The translations under genes were made by a program, and so were the position numbers. Of a stretch of DNA of 48,825 nt, positions 8,606 through 16,924 are shown one piece after another (the first letter of the stretch is position 1; every line of letters starts with the position of its first letter). This DNA comes from Deltaproteobacteria bacterium UBA6106 (lineage in GTDB: Bacteria; Desulfobacterota; Syntrophorhabdia; Syntrophorhabdales; Syntrophorhabdaceae), in assembly GCA_002428485.1 (NCBI GenBank), contig DIWM01000048.1, positions 20,088-68,912 on the forward strand, given 5' to 3'. The notes under the pieces were generated by a model. That model was not told where the DNA came from and did not search any database. It saw only the letters and a program-made list of their open reading frames with translations.

Positions 8606-10444
8606 ATGGACAAACAAGAGGAATGGACATTAAGAACCGAACAGATCGATTATGCGTTCCAGCCTATCGTCAATATCCATACCGGCGTATGCCTTGGCTA
8701 CGAAGCGCTTTTGCGAGATTATGAAAAGGCAGGGTTCCATAGCATCCAGGATTTCTTCGATAGCGCCTTTGAGGAAGGAATGCTTGCGCATGTCGAACTC
8801 CTGCTCAGGAAAAAGGCCGTGGAAAAGCTTTCCGGCATCAACCATTATCAGCGTGTCAGGCTCTTCTTCAACCTTGACAACAGGTCCCTTGCGCTTTTCG
8901 ATGATATCGACGGGGGCATGTCTGTAACGCTTGCGAAATATGGGCTGCACCAGGACTTCATCTGCTTCGAGATGTCGGAGAGGCATGAATTTCAGTATAC
9001 CGACGATACGAAAGCCATGCTTAACGCTTATAAGCACTTCGGATATAAGATCGCGATCGATGACTTCGGCACCGGCTTTTCCGGCCTGCAGCTTCTCTAC
9101 CATTCGGAGCCTGACTTTATCAAGATCGACAGGTTCTTCATCACCAATATCGAGAATGATTCGAGAAAGAAGCTCTTCCTTTCAAAGGTGCTCAACCTTG
9201 CACATATACTCGGTATCATGGTTATTGCGGAAGGAGTGGAAACCAAGAAGGAATATTTCATCTGTAGGGAGATAGGATGCGATTTTGTACAGGGATATCT
9301 TGTTCAGAGACCTACCGTGAACCTTGCTGAACTTACATTTAAGTATGAAGCAATATCTGCGCTCAGCACAAAGGATATGCGTGAGAGAACGATCGACCAC
9401 CGTCTGCTTTATGATCAGATGGAATATATCGAGGCGATACATCTTTACGAGGATCAAAAAGGCAGGCCGACAGACATGTCAATAGTTTTTGACCGTTTCA
9501 GAAAGAACAAGACCAGCACCTTTTTCCCTGTCGTGAATGGAAACAACGAGCCTGTCGGGTTGATCAGGGAGAAGGAGCTTAAGGAGTATGTCTATTCGAA
9601 ATACGGGAAAGACCTGCTTCTTAATAAGACCTACGGCAAGACGCTTGTCGATTTTCTTATCAAATGTCCCGCCTGTGAGATCAGCACAAAGATCGAGAAG
9701 ATACTCGAAATATTCTCCGTCGACGAACATAGCGAGGGCGTCATTTTGACTGAAAACAGCCGGTATCTTGGATTTCTGAGCGCCAGGGCCTTGTTGAAGG
9801 TTGTCAACGATAAGAACTTAGCCATAGCCCGCGATTCCAACCCCCTTACCAAGCTCCCCGGCAACACGATGATCAACGAATACATCGAACAGGTACTGAA
9901 AGATCAGGAAAATGCGTACATCCTTGCATACTTCGATTTTGATAATTTCAAGCCTTATAACGACCGGTACGGCTTTAGGCAAGGCGACAGGGCTATCCTT
10001 CTTTTCTCTGATATTCTCAAGAAGACATCGAATATGAACAGGTTCTTTGTCGGGCACATCGGCGGCGACGATTTCTTTACAGGATTCAGGATCAGCGACA
10101 TCGACAGGGACTCGATCTATATTATCATACGGCACATTGCAAACAAATTCAGAGATGCTATCGTAGGTCTTTATGATCAAGAAGACCGGGGCAGGGGTTA
10201 TATAATAGCCTCTGACAGATACGACAATAAAAGACAATTTCCTTTTTTAACGGCAAGCGCCGGCGTTCTTGAGCTGCACAAAGGATCAAAGGACGCAACC
10301 ATCGAAGAGGTGGTTTCAATGCTTTCTTCGCTGAAAAAGACCGCAAAGGCCATCGATCACAAGATCGCGTCAGCGCATCTCGTTGATCTCACCGAGAGGA
10401 TATCCATCGAACAAAAAGCTCTTCTTATCGGGACTACGGCCTGA
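8606..10444 (+). CDS. EAL-CBS-GGDEF c-di-GMP signalling protein
   Basis: This 612-aa cytoplasmic protein has an N-terminal EAL domain (about 1-250). It keeps the catalytic pattern: YEALLRD (Glu33), FNLD, EMSER, IDDFGTGFSGL, KIDRFF, AEGVET and DFVQGYLVQRP, so phosphodiesterase activity is likely. A CBS pair (about 255-390) follows, then a GGDEF domain (about 400-580) whose active loop reads GGDDF (486-490), an accepted variant. No RxxD inhibitory site is visible before it. The frame stays open upstream, but the ATG at 8606 has a strong SD and lies downstream of the predicted promoter, so it is chosen. The layout (EAL first, CBS, GGDEF last) recalls the YkuI/YhcK-like and 'EAL-CBS-GGDEF' proteins. 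The CBS pair may sense adenine nucleotides. Confidence 0.88.
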   Translation: MDKQEEWTLRTEQIDYAFQPIVNIHTGVCLGYEALLRDYEKAGFHSIQDFFDSAFEEGMLAHVELLLRKKAVEKLSGINHYQRVRLFFNLDNRSLALFDDIDGGMSVTLAKYGLHQDFICFEMSERHEFQYTDDTKAMLNAYKHFGYKIAIDDFGTGFSGLQLLYHSEPDFIKIDRFFITNIENDSRKKLFLSKVLNLAHILGIMVIAEGVETKKEYFICREIGCDFVQGYLVQRPTVNLAELTFKYEAISALSTKDMRERTIDHRLLYDQMEYIEAIHLYEDQKGRPTDMSIVFDRFRKNKTSTFFPVVNGNNEPVGLIREKELKEYVYSKYGKDLLLNKTYGKTLVDFLIKCPACEISTKIEKILEIFSVDEHSEGVILTENSRYLGFLSARALLKVVNDKNLAIARDSNPLTKLPGNTMINEYIEQVLKDQENAYILAYFDFDNFKPYNDRYGFRQGDRAILLFSDILKKTSNMNRFFVGHIGGDDFFTGFRISDIDRDSIYIIIRHIANKFRDAIVGLYDQEDRGRGYIIASDRYDNKRQFPFLTASAGVLELHKGSKDATIEEVVSMLSSLKKTAKAIDHKIASAHLVDLTERISIEQKALLIGTTA

Positions 10445-10455
10445 GCGACGATTGG

Positions 10456-11496
10456 TTATATCCTGTCCTTATGGACATAGAACGAAATCGTTGACCCTGT
10501 CACCCTGCTCCTGCCGAGATAGATGAATACGATCAACCATATCCCCTGGAGAGACAAAATCAGGAAAGGGTTAACGATCTCTTTCAGCCCTTGTACAATA
10601 TCGGGCAGAAGATGCGCATCAGCAGGGAAAAGAGCTATTATAAAAAAAGGGTAGGAGACCAGTAACAGGGACATTATCCGGTATGCGCTCAGCCTGCCTC
10701 TACCCCTGAAGTCGGCCCGTAATATCTCTGAAATGAATCGCCATCCTTGTGTGCAGCATACTCCAACAATAAGCGACCATCCATAAAGACCTTCAAGAAA
10801 GAAGATCGTCGAAACAAGACCGGTGCTCACATAAATTATCGACGTTATTGCCTGTATGGGGATGACCTTCTGATCATCCAGGCCGCTTTCGTAGGCGATC
10901 TTTTTCGTCTTCCCTGTAAAAACGAAACTTCTCCTCAAAAAGAGCTTTCTTACGAAAGGACCGCATCCCGCGAGAGGTTTTCCATAACAGCATCCGAAGC
11001 TTATGCAGGCAAGCCTGCCGATCCCTTCCCCGTAGGCATATGATATCGCCATGGCAGCGATACAAGGAACAACGGGAAGGCCGCCGCATATCGTCAGGTT
11101 CGCTGCCGGTATGACAAAGGGGGCTAAGAGCATTCCGATGAACGAAGCCCCGCCGACGGTAAATGTAGCGGTCTTTTTTTCAACGATCTTTGCTACTGCT
11201 CTGGAGGCAGGCACGCATACACCAAGAAGAATTGCTACGAAGAGGAATGTCTCATACCATGGAGAGCACAGCGCTCCCATCAGCGTTGTCATGATCGCTA
11301 CGGCAAAGACCTGGGCGCTCGCAATCAGTATACCGTAGTAGGTCAGGTTCACTCCATCCCACGATTGAGCATCCTTTTTGCGCAACGGCATGGCGGCGAA
11401 TATCTGGCTTTCCTCTTTCGGGAGCTTCTTAAAACCCCACCATAGAAATGCTGTGAGCAACACGGCAAGGGCAAGGACAAAGGCAATGTTGATCAT
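10456..11496 (-). CDS. Lgt-like polytopic membrane protein (diacylglyceryl transferase family)
   Basis: The 346-aa protein has about seven hydrophobic segments (first at residues 2-20, then about 50-70, 80-100, 112-130 and several toward the end). It carries the Lgt-like core GEGIGRLACISFGCCYGKP and, later, RFISEILRADFRGRGRLS, matching the GR..C...GCCYGKP and R..xEFLR patterns of divergent Lgt homologues. True Lgt transfers diacylglyceryl from phosphatidylglycerol to prolipoproteins. This one is longer than usual and cysteine-rich in the core, so it may be a paralogue with another lipid acceptor. It follows the HAD/GDPD-like gene by 6 bp and ends 11 bp from the convergent c-di-GMP gene. Operon context points to phosphate-linked lipid metabolism (inference). 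Confidence 0.6.
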   Translation of the reverse strand: MINIAFVLALAVLLTAFLWWGFKKLPKEESQIFAAMPLRKKDAQSWDGVNLTYYGILIASAQVFAVAIMTTLMGALCSPWYETFLFVAILLGVCVPASRAVAKIVEKKTATFTVGGASFIGMLLAPFVIPAANLTICGGLPVVPCIAAMAISYAYGEGIGRLACISFGCCYGKPLAGCGPFVRKLFLRRSFVFTGKTKKIAYESGLDDQKVIPIQAITSIIYVSTGLVSTIFFLEGLYGWSLIVGVCCTQGWRFISEILRADFRGRGRLSAYRIMSLLLVSYPFFIIALFPADAHLLPDIVQGLKEIVNPFLILSLQGIWLIVFIYLGRSRVTGSTISFYVHKDRI

Positions 11497-11502
11497 TGTA
11501 TC

Positions 11503-12915
11503 TTATGCGATGAAGCGGTCAACCCGATGCTCTTCATATTGGTCGCCGAGGAAATTGAAATGGGATGTGATCGAATACGGCCCCAATAATGCTGCCTGCA
11601 GGAATGGTTCCAAACCCTGGATGTTGTTCACATCAACCTCGTACCCCCATTGAAGCAACCGGTTGATCACCTGTCTTTTTTTCGGCTGCATCCAGTTCAC
11701 AGAAAACCTGTTGGCGCCGCGCCCTTTGACGAACTCCAGAATCTCCCTCACTCGCATCGGTTTCGTCAGTATAGCATCGGCAAGATAATCAACCGGAGAC
11801 TGTATAATAATGTGTGGATGATCGAGCCGCAATGTTTTCATCTTCACATCATCCAGTATCGTTGCAATATTGACATCGATGCAAATAGATGAACCGTCAA
11901 ATCCGAGCTTTGCAACCATCCTCAGCGTCTCTGCCGTCATGTTCGTCAAATCGCGTAAACGCAGCTTTATCTTTTTGTCGTGCCCTTTGATCTCAGATAA
12001 ATATTCTGTGATGTCAGGCAGCTCAGCTCCGGCGGATATTTTCCTTAAAGGAGATGAAAAGAAATGCGGGTCGACCTGTATCCAGTGGATGTTCGACCGG
12101 ATGAATTGATGAAACCTGTCTGAATCGAGTGTGTAATCCCAGACGAATTGGGTATGCCGCGTAGGCGTATTATTGAGGATCAGCGTCGTGATGTCATATC
12201 CTTTGCCGTTTACCGCGTATCCGGGAACGCTGTCGCGCCTTGATTTGAAGATCGTGTCGGCATGGAGCAGAAGTATCTCGCGCTGGTGATCGATCCGGGA
12301 GATTGCATACAGGTTCTCAGGTTCATTATCAACTACCGCGAATACGCGATAGCCTTTTTCAGCGAAGCTGCGTATCCCGTTGGCCTTGATCTCGGGAATC
12401 GTCTGTTCCGAACCATCAGGCTTCATGTAGAGCAGATCGTCGTCAAAGCGTACCCTGAACTCATCGGCCAGCCTGTTCAGCGTATTAAGAGTCTGCAATC
12501 TGAGAGACTCGGGACGTCCCGTGTTGAGCGCCACATATGTACGTGGCTGCATTTGCAGCCACCTGATCACTTCCAGAACACCGCGGAACGGGCGGTGCGC
12601 CTCAAACGTTGCGGCTGAAGACCAGAAAAGCCTTTTGTACTGCTCTAAAATGACCTTCTGATCTTCCGGTGATATGCGCAAGCGGTCCAGAAAAGATTGG
12701 ATATGCTCTTCATGAAAATCGATATCTGCCGCTTCAAGGCCGGCAAAATGCCGTGTATTATGGCTTTCGTCAAATGCCTTCAACACGTGAAGGATGACAT
12801 ACCGCATATCAAGAATGGTGCCGTCAATATCAAAAACGATCAGAATTCGGTCGTTTGGATATTTGTCCCTTGTATTGTTATAGTGTTTCGCCAACCGCGC
12901 CATCCAGTTATTCAT
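11503..12915 (-). CDS. HAD phosphatase fused to GDPD-like barrel domain
   Basis: This 470-aa two-domain protein starts with a HAD fold: motif I IVFDIDGTILD (nucleophile Asp29, acid Asp31), motif II LNTGRP and motif IV VFAVVDNEPEN. The C-terminal half (about 260-470) looks like a TIM barrel of the glycerophosphodiester phosphodiesterase superfamily: IHWIQVDPHF, KIKLRLRDL, then WGYEVDVNNIQGLEPFLQAALLG near the end, where GDPDs have the 'vWTVN..' strand. The classic HRG and E-D metal-binding motifs are not seen, so that half may be inactive or closer to the DUF2181/menorin group. A role in releasing phosphate from lipid head groups would suit the Pho context but is inference. It has its own Pho-box-like promoter. 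Confidence 0.6.
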   Translation of the reverse strand: MNNWMARLAKHYNNTRDKYPNDRILIVFDIDGTILDMRYVILHVLKAFDESHNTRHFAGLEAADIDFHEEHIQSFLDRLRISPEDQKVILEQYKRLFWSSAATFEAHRPFRGVLEVIRWLQMQPRTYVALNTGRPESLRLQTLNTLNRLADEFRVRFDDDLLYMKPDGSEQTIPEIKANGIRSFAEKGYRVFAVVDNEPENLYAISRIDHQREILLLHADTIFKSRRDSVPGYAVNGKGYDITTLILNNTPTRHTQFVWDYTLDSDRFHQFIRSNIHWIQVDPHFFSSPLRKISAGAELPDITEYLSEIKGHDKKIKLRLRDLTNMTAETLRMVAKLGFDGSSICIDVNIATILDDVKMKTLRLDHPHIIIQSPVDYLADAILTKPMRVREILEFVKGRGANRFSVNWMQPKKRQVINRLLQWGYEVDVNNIQGLEPFLQAALLGPYSITSHFNFLGDQYEEHRVDRFIA

Positions 12916-12940
12916 TGTTCCGTCCTTATTGTTTTACGCG

Positions 12941-12994
12941 ATCATACTGCCGCGATGTTAATCCTCGATAATTTTTTGAAGAAACTTTCGTTAA
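12941..12994 (-). promoter_or_regulatory. Putative Pho box, minus strand, before HAD/GDPD-like gene
   Basis: Read on the minus strand, TTAACG (12994-12989), TTCTTC (12983-12978), ATTATC (12972-12967) and TTAACA (12961-12956) have an 11-bp step. A -10-like TATGAT (12946-12941) follows nine bases later. The start codon is at 12915. The two outer repeats are good and the two inner ones weak. Confidence 0.5.
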
Positions 12995-13014
12995 TGTACG
13001 CCACAATTCTTCAA

Positions 13015-13449
13015 CTACCCGCCACGCACCGTGTTGACAAATTCAGTGACTTTCTGCTTTATCTGGTCCCGCAGTCCTCTCATCTTTTCGAGCCTTTCCT
13101 CGATGGTACCCTCGAAATATTCAGGATCATCGAAAGACCATTCCATTCTCACCGTATAGCCCGGGAACAGCGGACACCTCTCGGCGTTCAAGGCATCGCA
13201 GACAGCTATTACATAACTATACAGCTTTCCCTGCTTATAAAGATCAAAAACACTTTTGGTCCGGTTCTGCGAAATATCGATGCCGGCCTCCTGCATAACC
13301 CGGACTGCAAGAGGATTCAACGCACCCGGTTCCAGCCCTGCGCTTTCAGCAACGAACATGCCCCCTCCTTCTTTCTTTAAGAAAGCCTCGGCCATCTGGC
13401 TCCTTGCGCTATTGTGCAGGCAGACAAAAAGCACCTTGACGATCTCCAT
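13015..13449 (-). CDS. arsC: Thioredoxin-coupled arsenate reductase (low-MW phosphatase fold)
   Basis: The 144-aa protein has the low-molecular-weight tyrosine phosphatase fold. The P-loop FVCLHNSARSQMAEAF gives nucleophile Cys10 in a CX5R motif, and the late acid is in SFDDPE. Two further cysteines, Cys84 and Cys92 (VCDALNAERCPLFPG), sit where the pI258-type ArsC redox relay cysteines are. This favours arsenate reduction over protein dephosphorylation. GGAGG precedes the ATG by six bases, two bases after the psd stop. No arsenite exporter (ArsB/Acr3) or ArsR is nearby. Inside a predicted Pho-controlled operon it could handle arsenate that enters through the induced Pst transporters. Confidence 0.75.
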   Translation of the reverse strand: MEIVKVLFVCLHNSARSQMAEAFLKKEGGGMFVAESAGLEPGALNPLAVRVMQEAGIDISQNRTKSVFDLYKQGKLYSYVIAVCDALNAERCPLFPGYTVRMEWSFDDPEYFEGTIEERLEKMRGLRDQIKQKVTEFVNTVRGG

Positions 13450-13450
13450 A

Positions 13451-14470
13451 TTAATCCTCCTTTTTATTCTTTCTCGGGAAAGCTATCAAGGACCGCACCT
13501 TCACATCAGTCTCTACCATCGGCTCTCCGAATCCCAACGTATAGCGGCTCATCGCCTTGTTGTTGTATCGATTGATCAGGATATCCTCTGCAAAAACTAT
13601 TCGGTCTTTCTGAAATATCAGAATATCCGTGCTGCTCCCAGGCCTGTACAGGCTCTTCGGGCAGCCCCTGTCCAGGAACATGCCTTTGACGACCTCCGTC
13701 CGGTTGTCGTAGCGTACCGCCGAATAGCATTGAACGATCTCGCCTATCATAAATGCAACTACTTCGATCATAGCGACAAGGCCTATCCTTGAACCCCCCA
13801 TGACATCGGTATCGATCACGGTCACAACGCGTTTGTTCTTTGAATAGGGGGTCACAGTGCTTACCACTGCGTTCGGATTGCAGGAATGATAGCGGCCTTC
13901 GATTTCGTAGATGTCCTTCACCACGCCTGCAACAGGCGTATGATTATAGTGGTATTTGTCCGGGGTAAGCCTGAAGATCGCAAAATCCCCGCCGGCAAAA
14001 GCTTCCAGCCAGTTTTTCTTGCAATAGCCAAAAAGTTCCCCGTATTCAAAGAACTTCTCTTTAATAAAAATGCCCTTGCTTTCGCTGAGGGACCCCACGA
14101 GGATCCGGGCGTCAGCCGGGGATACCACTGCATTACGGCCCTCGCACATGGGCCTGCATTCCCAGTATCTGATCTTTCTTTCAAAGATCTTTTTCGGCGT
14201 ATCCAGCACGTCAGGCCTCTCAAGGCATTCATCGAGGTTCATTCCGCTGTCCATAAGGAACCTCATATTTCCCGAGACCCTCTTCGTCAGGAAGCAATCA
14301 TAGTTCAGAAAACCGAGCAGGCCCGATATCCTCGGTCCCGTAAGGATACGGAAAACCGCGGGGGCGTTTTCGCGCACGCGGGAATAGAGGAAACTGATGA
14401 TCCTGTCCCAGTAGAGCTGCTCGGTGCTGATACTAAGCGTTTCCCGCTCGATATATTGGTGGGGTGTCAT
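13451..14470 (-). CDS. psd: Phosphatidylserine decarboxylase-like protein
   Basis: A 339-aa member of the pyruvoyl-dependent Psd family, which converts phosphatidylserine to phosphatidylethanolamine. It shows SPADARI (Asp119), FRLTPDKYHYNHTP (His174 and His177), the CNPNAV segment and NKRVV-TVIDT. The self-cleavage region is RPGSSTDILIF (278-287), where the family has G-S-T; Ser279 or Ser280 would become the pyruvoyl group. The N-terminal 110 residues are longer than in bacterial Psd and resemble the extended (type II, eukaryote/Clostridium-like) forms. It overlaps the 818-aa gene by 38 bp and is followed by arsC after 1 bp. No pssA lies in the window. Confidence 0.8.
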   Translation of the reverse strand: MTPHQYIERETLSISTEQLYWDRIISFLYSRVRENAPAVFRILTGPRISGLLGFLNYDCFLTKRVSGNMRFLMDSGMNLDECLERPDVLDTPKKIFERKIRYWECRPMCEGRNAVVSPADARILVGSLSESKGIFIKEKFFEYGELFGYCKKNWLEAFAGGDFAIFRLTPDKYHYNHTPVAGVVKDIYEIEGRYHSCNPNAVVSTVTPYSKNKRVVTVIDTDVMGGSRIGLVAMIEVVAFMIGEIVQCYSAVRYDNRTEVVKGMFLDRGCPKSLYRPGSSTDILIFQKDRIVFAEDILINRYNNKAMSRYTLGFGEPMVETDVKVRSLIAFPRKNKKED

Positions 14471-16889
14471 ATTCTTCCTCGCGCCTCTTTTGGATCAACT
14501 GCTCATAATGCTCAACAATAATCATCAGGCATATCATGCGCTCGGCAATGTCCGGAGAGATACTCCCTTCGATTACATTGCCCTTGATGCGCCGCACAAA
14601 TTGTGTTGCCGCTTTTTCGTTGACAGCGAACTGTAATGCCTGTGGTATAGACTCGTCCCTGCAGGTTCCCTGATCCACTTCTCTCAGGCTCTCTTCAAGT
14701 AGTGCGAGAGACTCTTCGATGTGGCGCCTTCTCAGGCCGTTCCTGTAATATCTCTCCGCCGAGAGGTTGAATTCATCGCCGCCTACCTTAAAAGGGGAGT
14801 CGGTGTTCGCCTCCTTCAGTATGCCGCCGGTAAGACGCGACAGCGCCGATGTGCCCGTTGCGTGGTCTATCCTCAGCCTAAGATCACGCATGATCTCCTC
14901 CATGCCCGACATCTCGATCAACCCCCTTCCGTCCTCCTCGACAACATCTACCAGCGCCTTCAGGTACTCCTGAAGCTTGACCCTTAGATATCCGGGATAC
15001 CTCCTGCTCTGGCGTATCTTTCCGGTTCTCGCAATGATCTTCTTCATCAAAGCGTCCCTCAGGTCGCTTTTCACATAAAAAGTCGGAATACCTATCGCGG
15101 AACAGAATATGGCCTGCCTTCGCTCGCTTTCCAGGAATGGGCTGTCAGGGATATGGTCATGCGTTATCGACCCGTCCAATATATATTTGTAAGCAAGGGC
15201 GGCCATGAGGTTCTGCATGCTCACCGCGTATCCCAGGTCCTTCTCGAAGCTCTCGAAGAGGCTGTGTTGCCTCCCTTCATACCCCGAAAAGCCCATAACG
15301 TCATATTCCCTTGGCTTATATAAAAGATAGAGCGACATATCAGGGTGGAATATTCCCATCTCCTTAAGGTCTTGTTTCAACTTCATGGTATTTCCATATT
15401 TCCCGTTCAGCGCCGGACTCTGTTCTGTGCTCATCAGCGAGACGAGGTAATCTATCAAACGAAAATCGGAAATGAAATCGCCTCTCAAAAACAATAGCGA
15501 ACCTACCAGCCTGTCAAGCCACATGGGACCAAAAGGCGTGATAGAGTGATTAATAAATTTGATCCTCGCCTTTTTTCTCCACCGCCTCCACATCATCCTC
15601 AAATGGGTAAAATCCAGTTCGTGCGGCAGAAAACCGAGCACTCTCTCAGGATGAAAATCGCGGAAATCGATGCGGTACGGGGATGCGCTGTAGATGCCGA
15701 CATACAACGGAAGAAAATGCTCAACGATCTTGACCGCAAGATCGCCTGTGTATTTCTCATGAAGACGCGTAAAACCGGATGTCCTGTCTCCGAGCAATCT
15801 TGATATTGAAACGCTCCCCAGGCTCACATGAGTCCCGTTGTTCGCAAGACTGATGTTCGAAACGCTGGGGATCACCGCAAGGTTATTGAGGATAATGCCT
15901 GCGTCTTTCAGCTTCAGAATCGCGTTAAGCTGGCTTCTGCTCAAGACCTCATGGCAAAGATGCATGTAACGATGCTTCGCCTCCCCCATATCCCACCCCG
16001 AAAGACAGGGACTCATAAAAAGCTCCCTGTAGAAGGAGTCTGAAATGCACTCATTCAACCTTCTCTGCCTCACTGGAGGATGCGGAGAAAAAAAGACAAT
16101 TGCCTCCTGGCCGTTTTCCTTTAGAAGAAACTTATCATTTGCATACATTATCAGAAGCTGGGTCAAAAGAAACCTTCTTGAAGTCTCCCGGGCGACCTGC
16201 CTGCCCAGGCTGCCTCCGGGCAAAAGACGAGTCACATAAAAGGAGGAGGTTTCCGGAGAGGTATTATCATTGGTGAAGTGTCGCATCATTACGAAACCTG
16301 TTCTCTTGATCAGGCGCGGCATTCTCCGGCCTTGGCCCATCACATCCGCAAGAGCCAGCTTCAGGAGATAGCTTATGGGGATCCTCACGTGCTCTTCACC
16401 GTTCACCATGATAATAAATTTGTGCGCATCGCTTCTGAGGCCGTTCTTCCTCTCATTCTTGTTCGACAGCAGGTCACGCTGAAGGACATTATTCGCAAAT
16501 GTGCAGAGAACCCTTCGGGGAAACCGCACCATGCTGTTCTCCCAGACATTCTCATAGTTCGAATGTAAAAAACTTTCAAGATCGCTTATCAGCTTCCTTG
16601 AGGTATCCCCTGAAGCGGCCCTTCTTACAATGTTCGCATAATAATTGGATTCCTCGATGGTGATCGCAAGGTCCGCCGATCCCTTCCTGCCTATAACGGC
16701 AGCCTGAAGCTCCGTTTCGGTTCCGGCGGTCGTATCGTTCAGTGCGAAAGGTATCGTTTGAAGGCAGCCGGACGTGATGCCGTTTCGTTTGAGAACCGAA
16801 ATGGTCCCGCCGCTTGATACGGATCCCTCACTTCCGCATTGATCCTGGCTTATATCCACCAGTTTATTTATTGTCGGCATTTTGCTCAT
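14433..16889 (-). CDS. Unknown 818-aa protein in the phoH-psd operon
   Basis: Not recognised. The product is large, soluble-looking and without a signal peptide or clear membrane segment. The N-terminal 60 residues are Ser/Gly/Thr-rich and probably flexible. Noticeable stretches are YRIDFRDFHPERVLGFLPHE (near residue 405), a tryptophan/arginine-rich MMWRRWRKKARIKF just after it, and NGTHVSLGSVSISRLL near 350. The last 150 residues look helical. No Walker, HxH or ATP-grasp motif could be identified by eye. AGGAGG lies seven bases before the ATG. The gene overlaps psd by 38 bp and follows phoH by 35 bp, so it is co-transcribed in a predicted Pho operon and may act in phospholipid or polyphosphate metabolism; this is only a guess from context. 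Confidence 0.75.
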   Translation of the reverse strand: MSKMPTINKLVDISQDQCGSEGSVSSGGTISVLKRNGITSGCLQTIPFALNDTTAGTETELQAAVIGRKGSADLAITIEESNYYANIVRRAASGDTSRKLISDLESFLHSNYENVWENSMVRFPRRVLCTFANNVLQRDLLSNKNERKNGLRSDAHKFIIMVNGEEHVRIPISYLLKLALADVMGQGRRMPRLIKRTGFVMMRHFTNDNTSPETSSFYVTRLLPGGSLGRQVARETSRRFLLTQLLIMYANDKFLLKENGQEAIVFFSPHPPVRQRRLNECISDSFYRELFMSPCLSGWDMGEAKHRYMHLCHEVLSRSQLNAILKLKDAGIILNNLAVIPSVSNISLANNGTHVSLGSVSISRLLGDRTSGFTRLHEKYTGDLAVKIVEHFLPLYVGIYSASPYRIDFRDFHPERVLGFLPHELDFTHLRMMWRRWRKKARIKFINHSITPFGPMWLDRLVGSLLFLRGDFISDFRLIDYLVSLMSTEQSPALNGKYGNTMKLKQDLKEMGIFHPDMSLYLLYKPREYDVMGFSGYEGRQHSLFESFEKDLGYAVSMQNLMAALAYKYILDGSITHDHIPDSPFLESERRQAIFCSAIGIPTFYVKSDLRDALMKKIIARTGKIRQSRRYPGYLRVKLQEYLKALVDVVEEDGRGLIEMSGMEEIMRDLRLRIDHATGTSALSRLTGGILKEANTDSPFKVGGDEFNLSAERYYRNGLRRRHIEESLALLEESLREVDQGTCRDESIPQALQFAVNEKAATQFVRRIKGNVIEGSISPDIAERMICLMIIVEHYEQLIQKRREEEYDTPPIYRAGNA

Positions 16890-16924
16890 GCGCAGCCTCC
16901 TCTGTCCCCTTATTCATATTCTTC

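Noticed and set aside
13886..14521. Open frame of about 210 codons on the plus strand opposite psd and the 818-aa gene
   Set aside because: Antisense to two conserved genes with good starts; the composition is unlike a real protein and there is no promoter.
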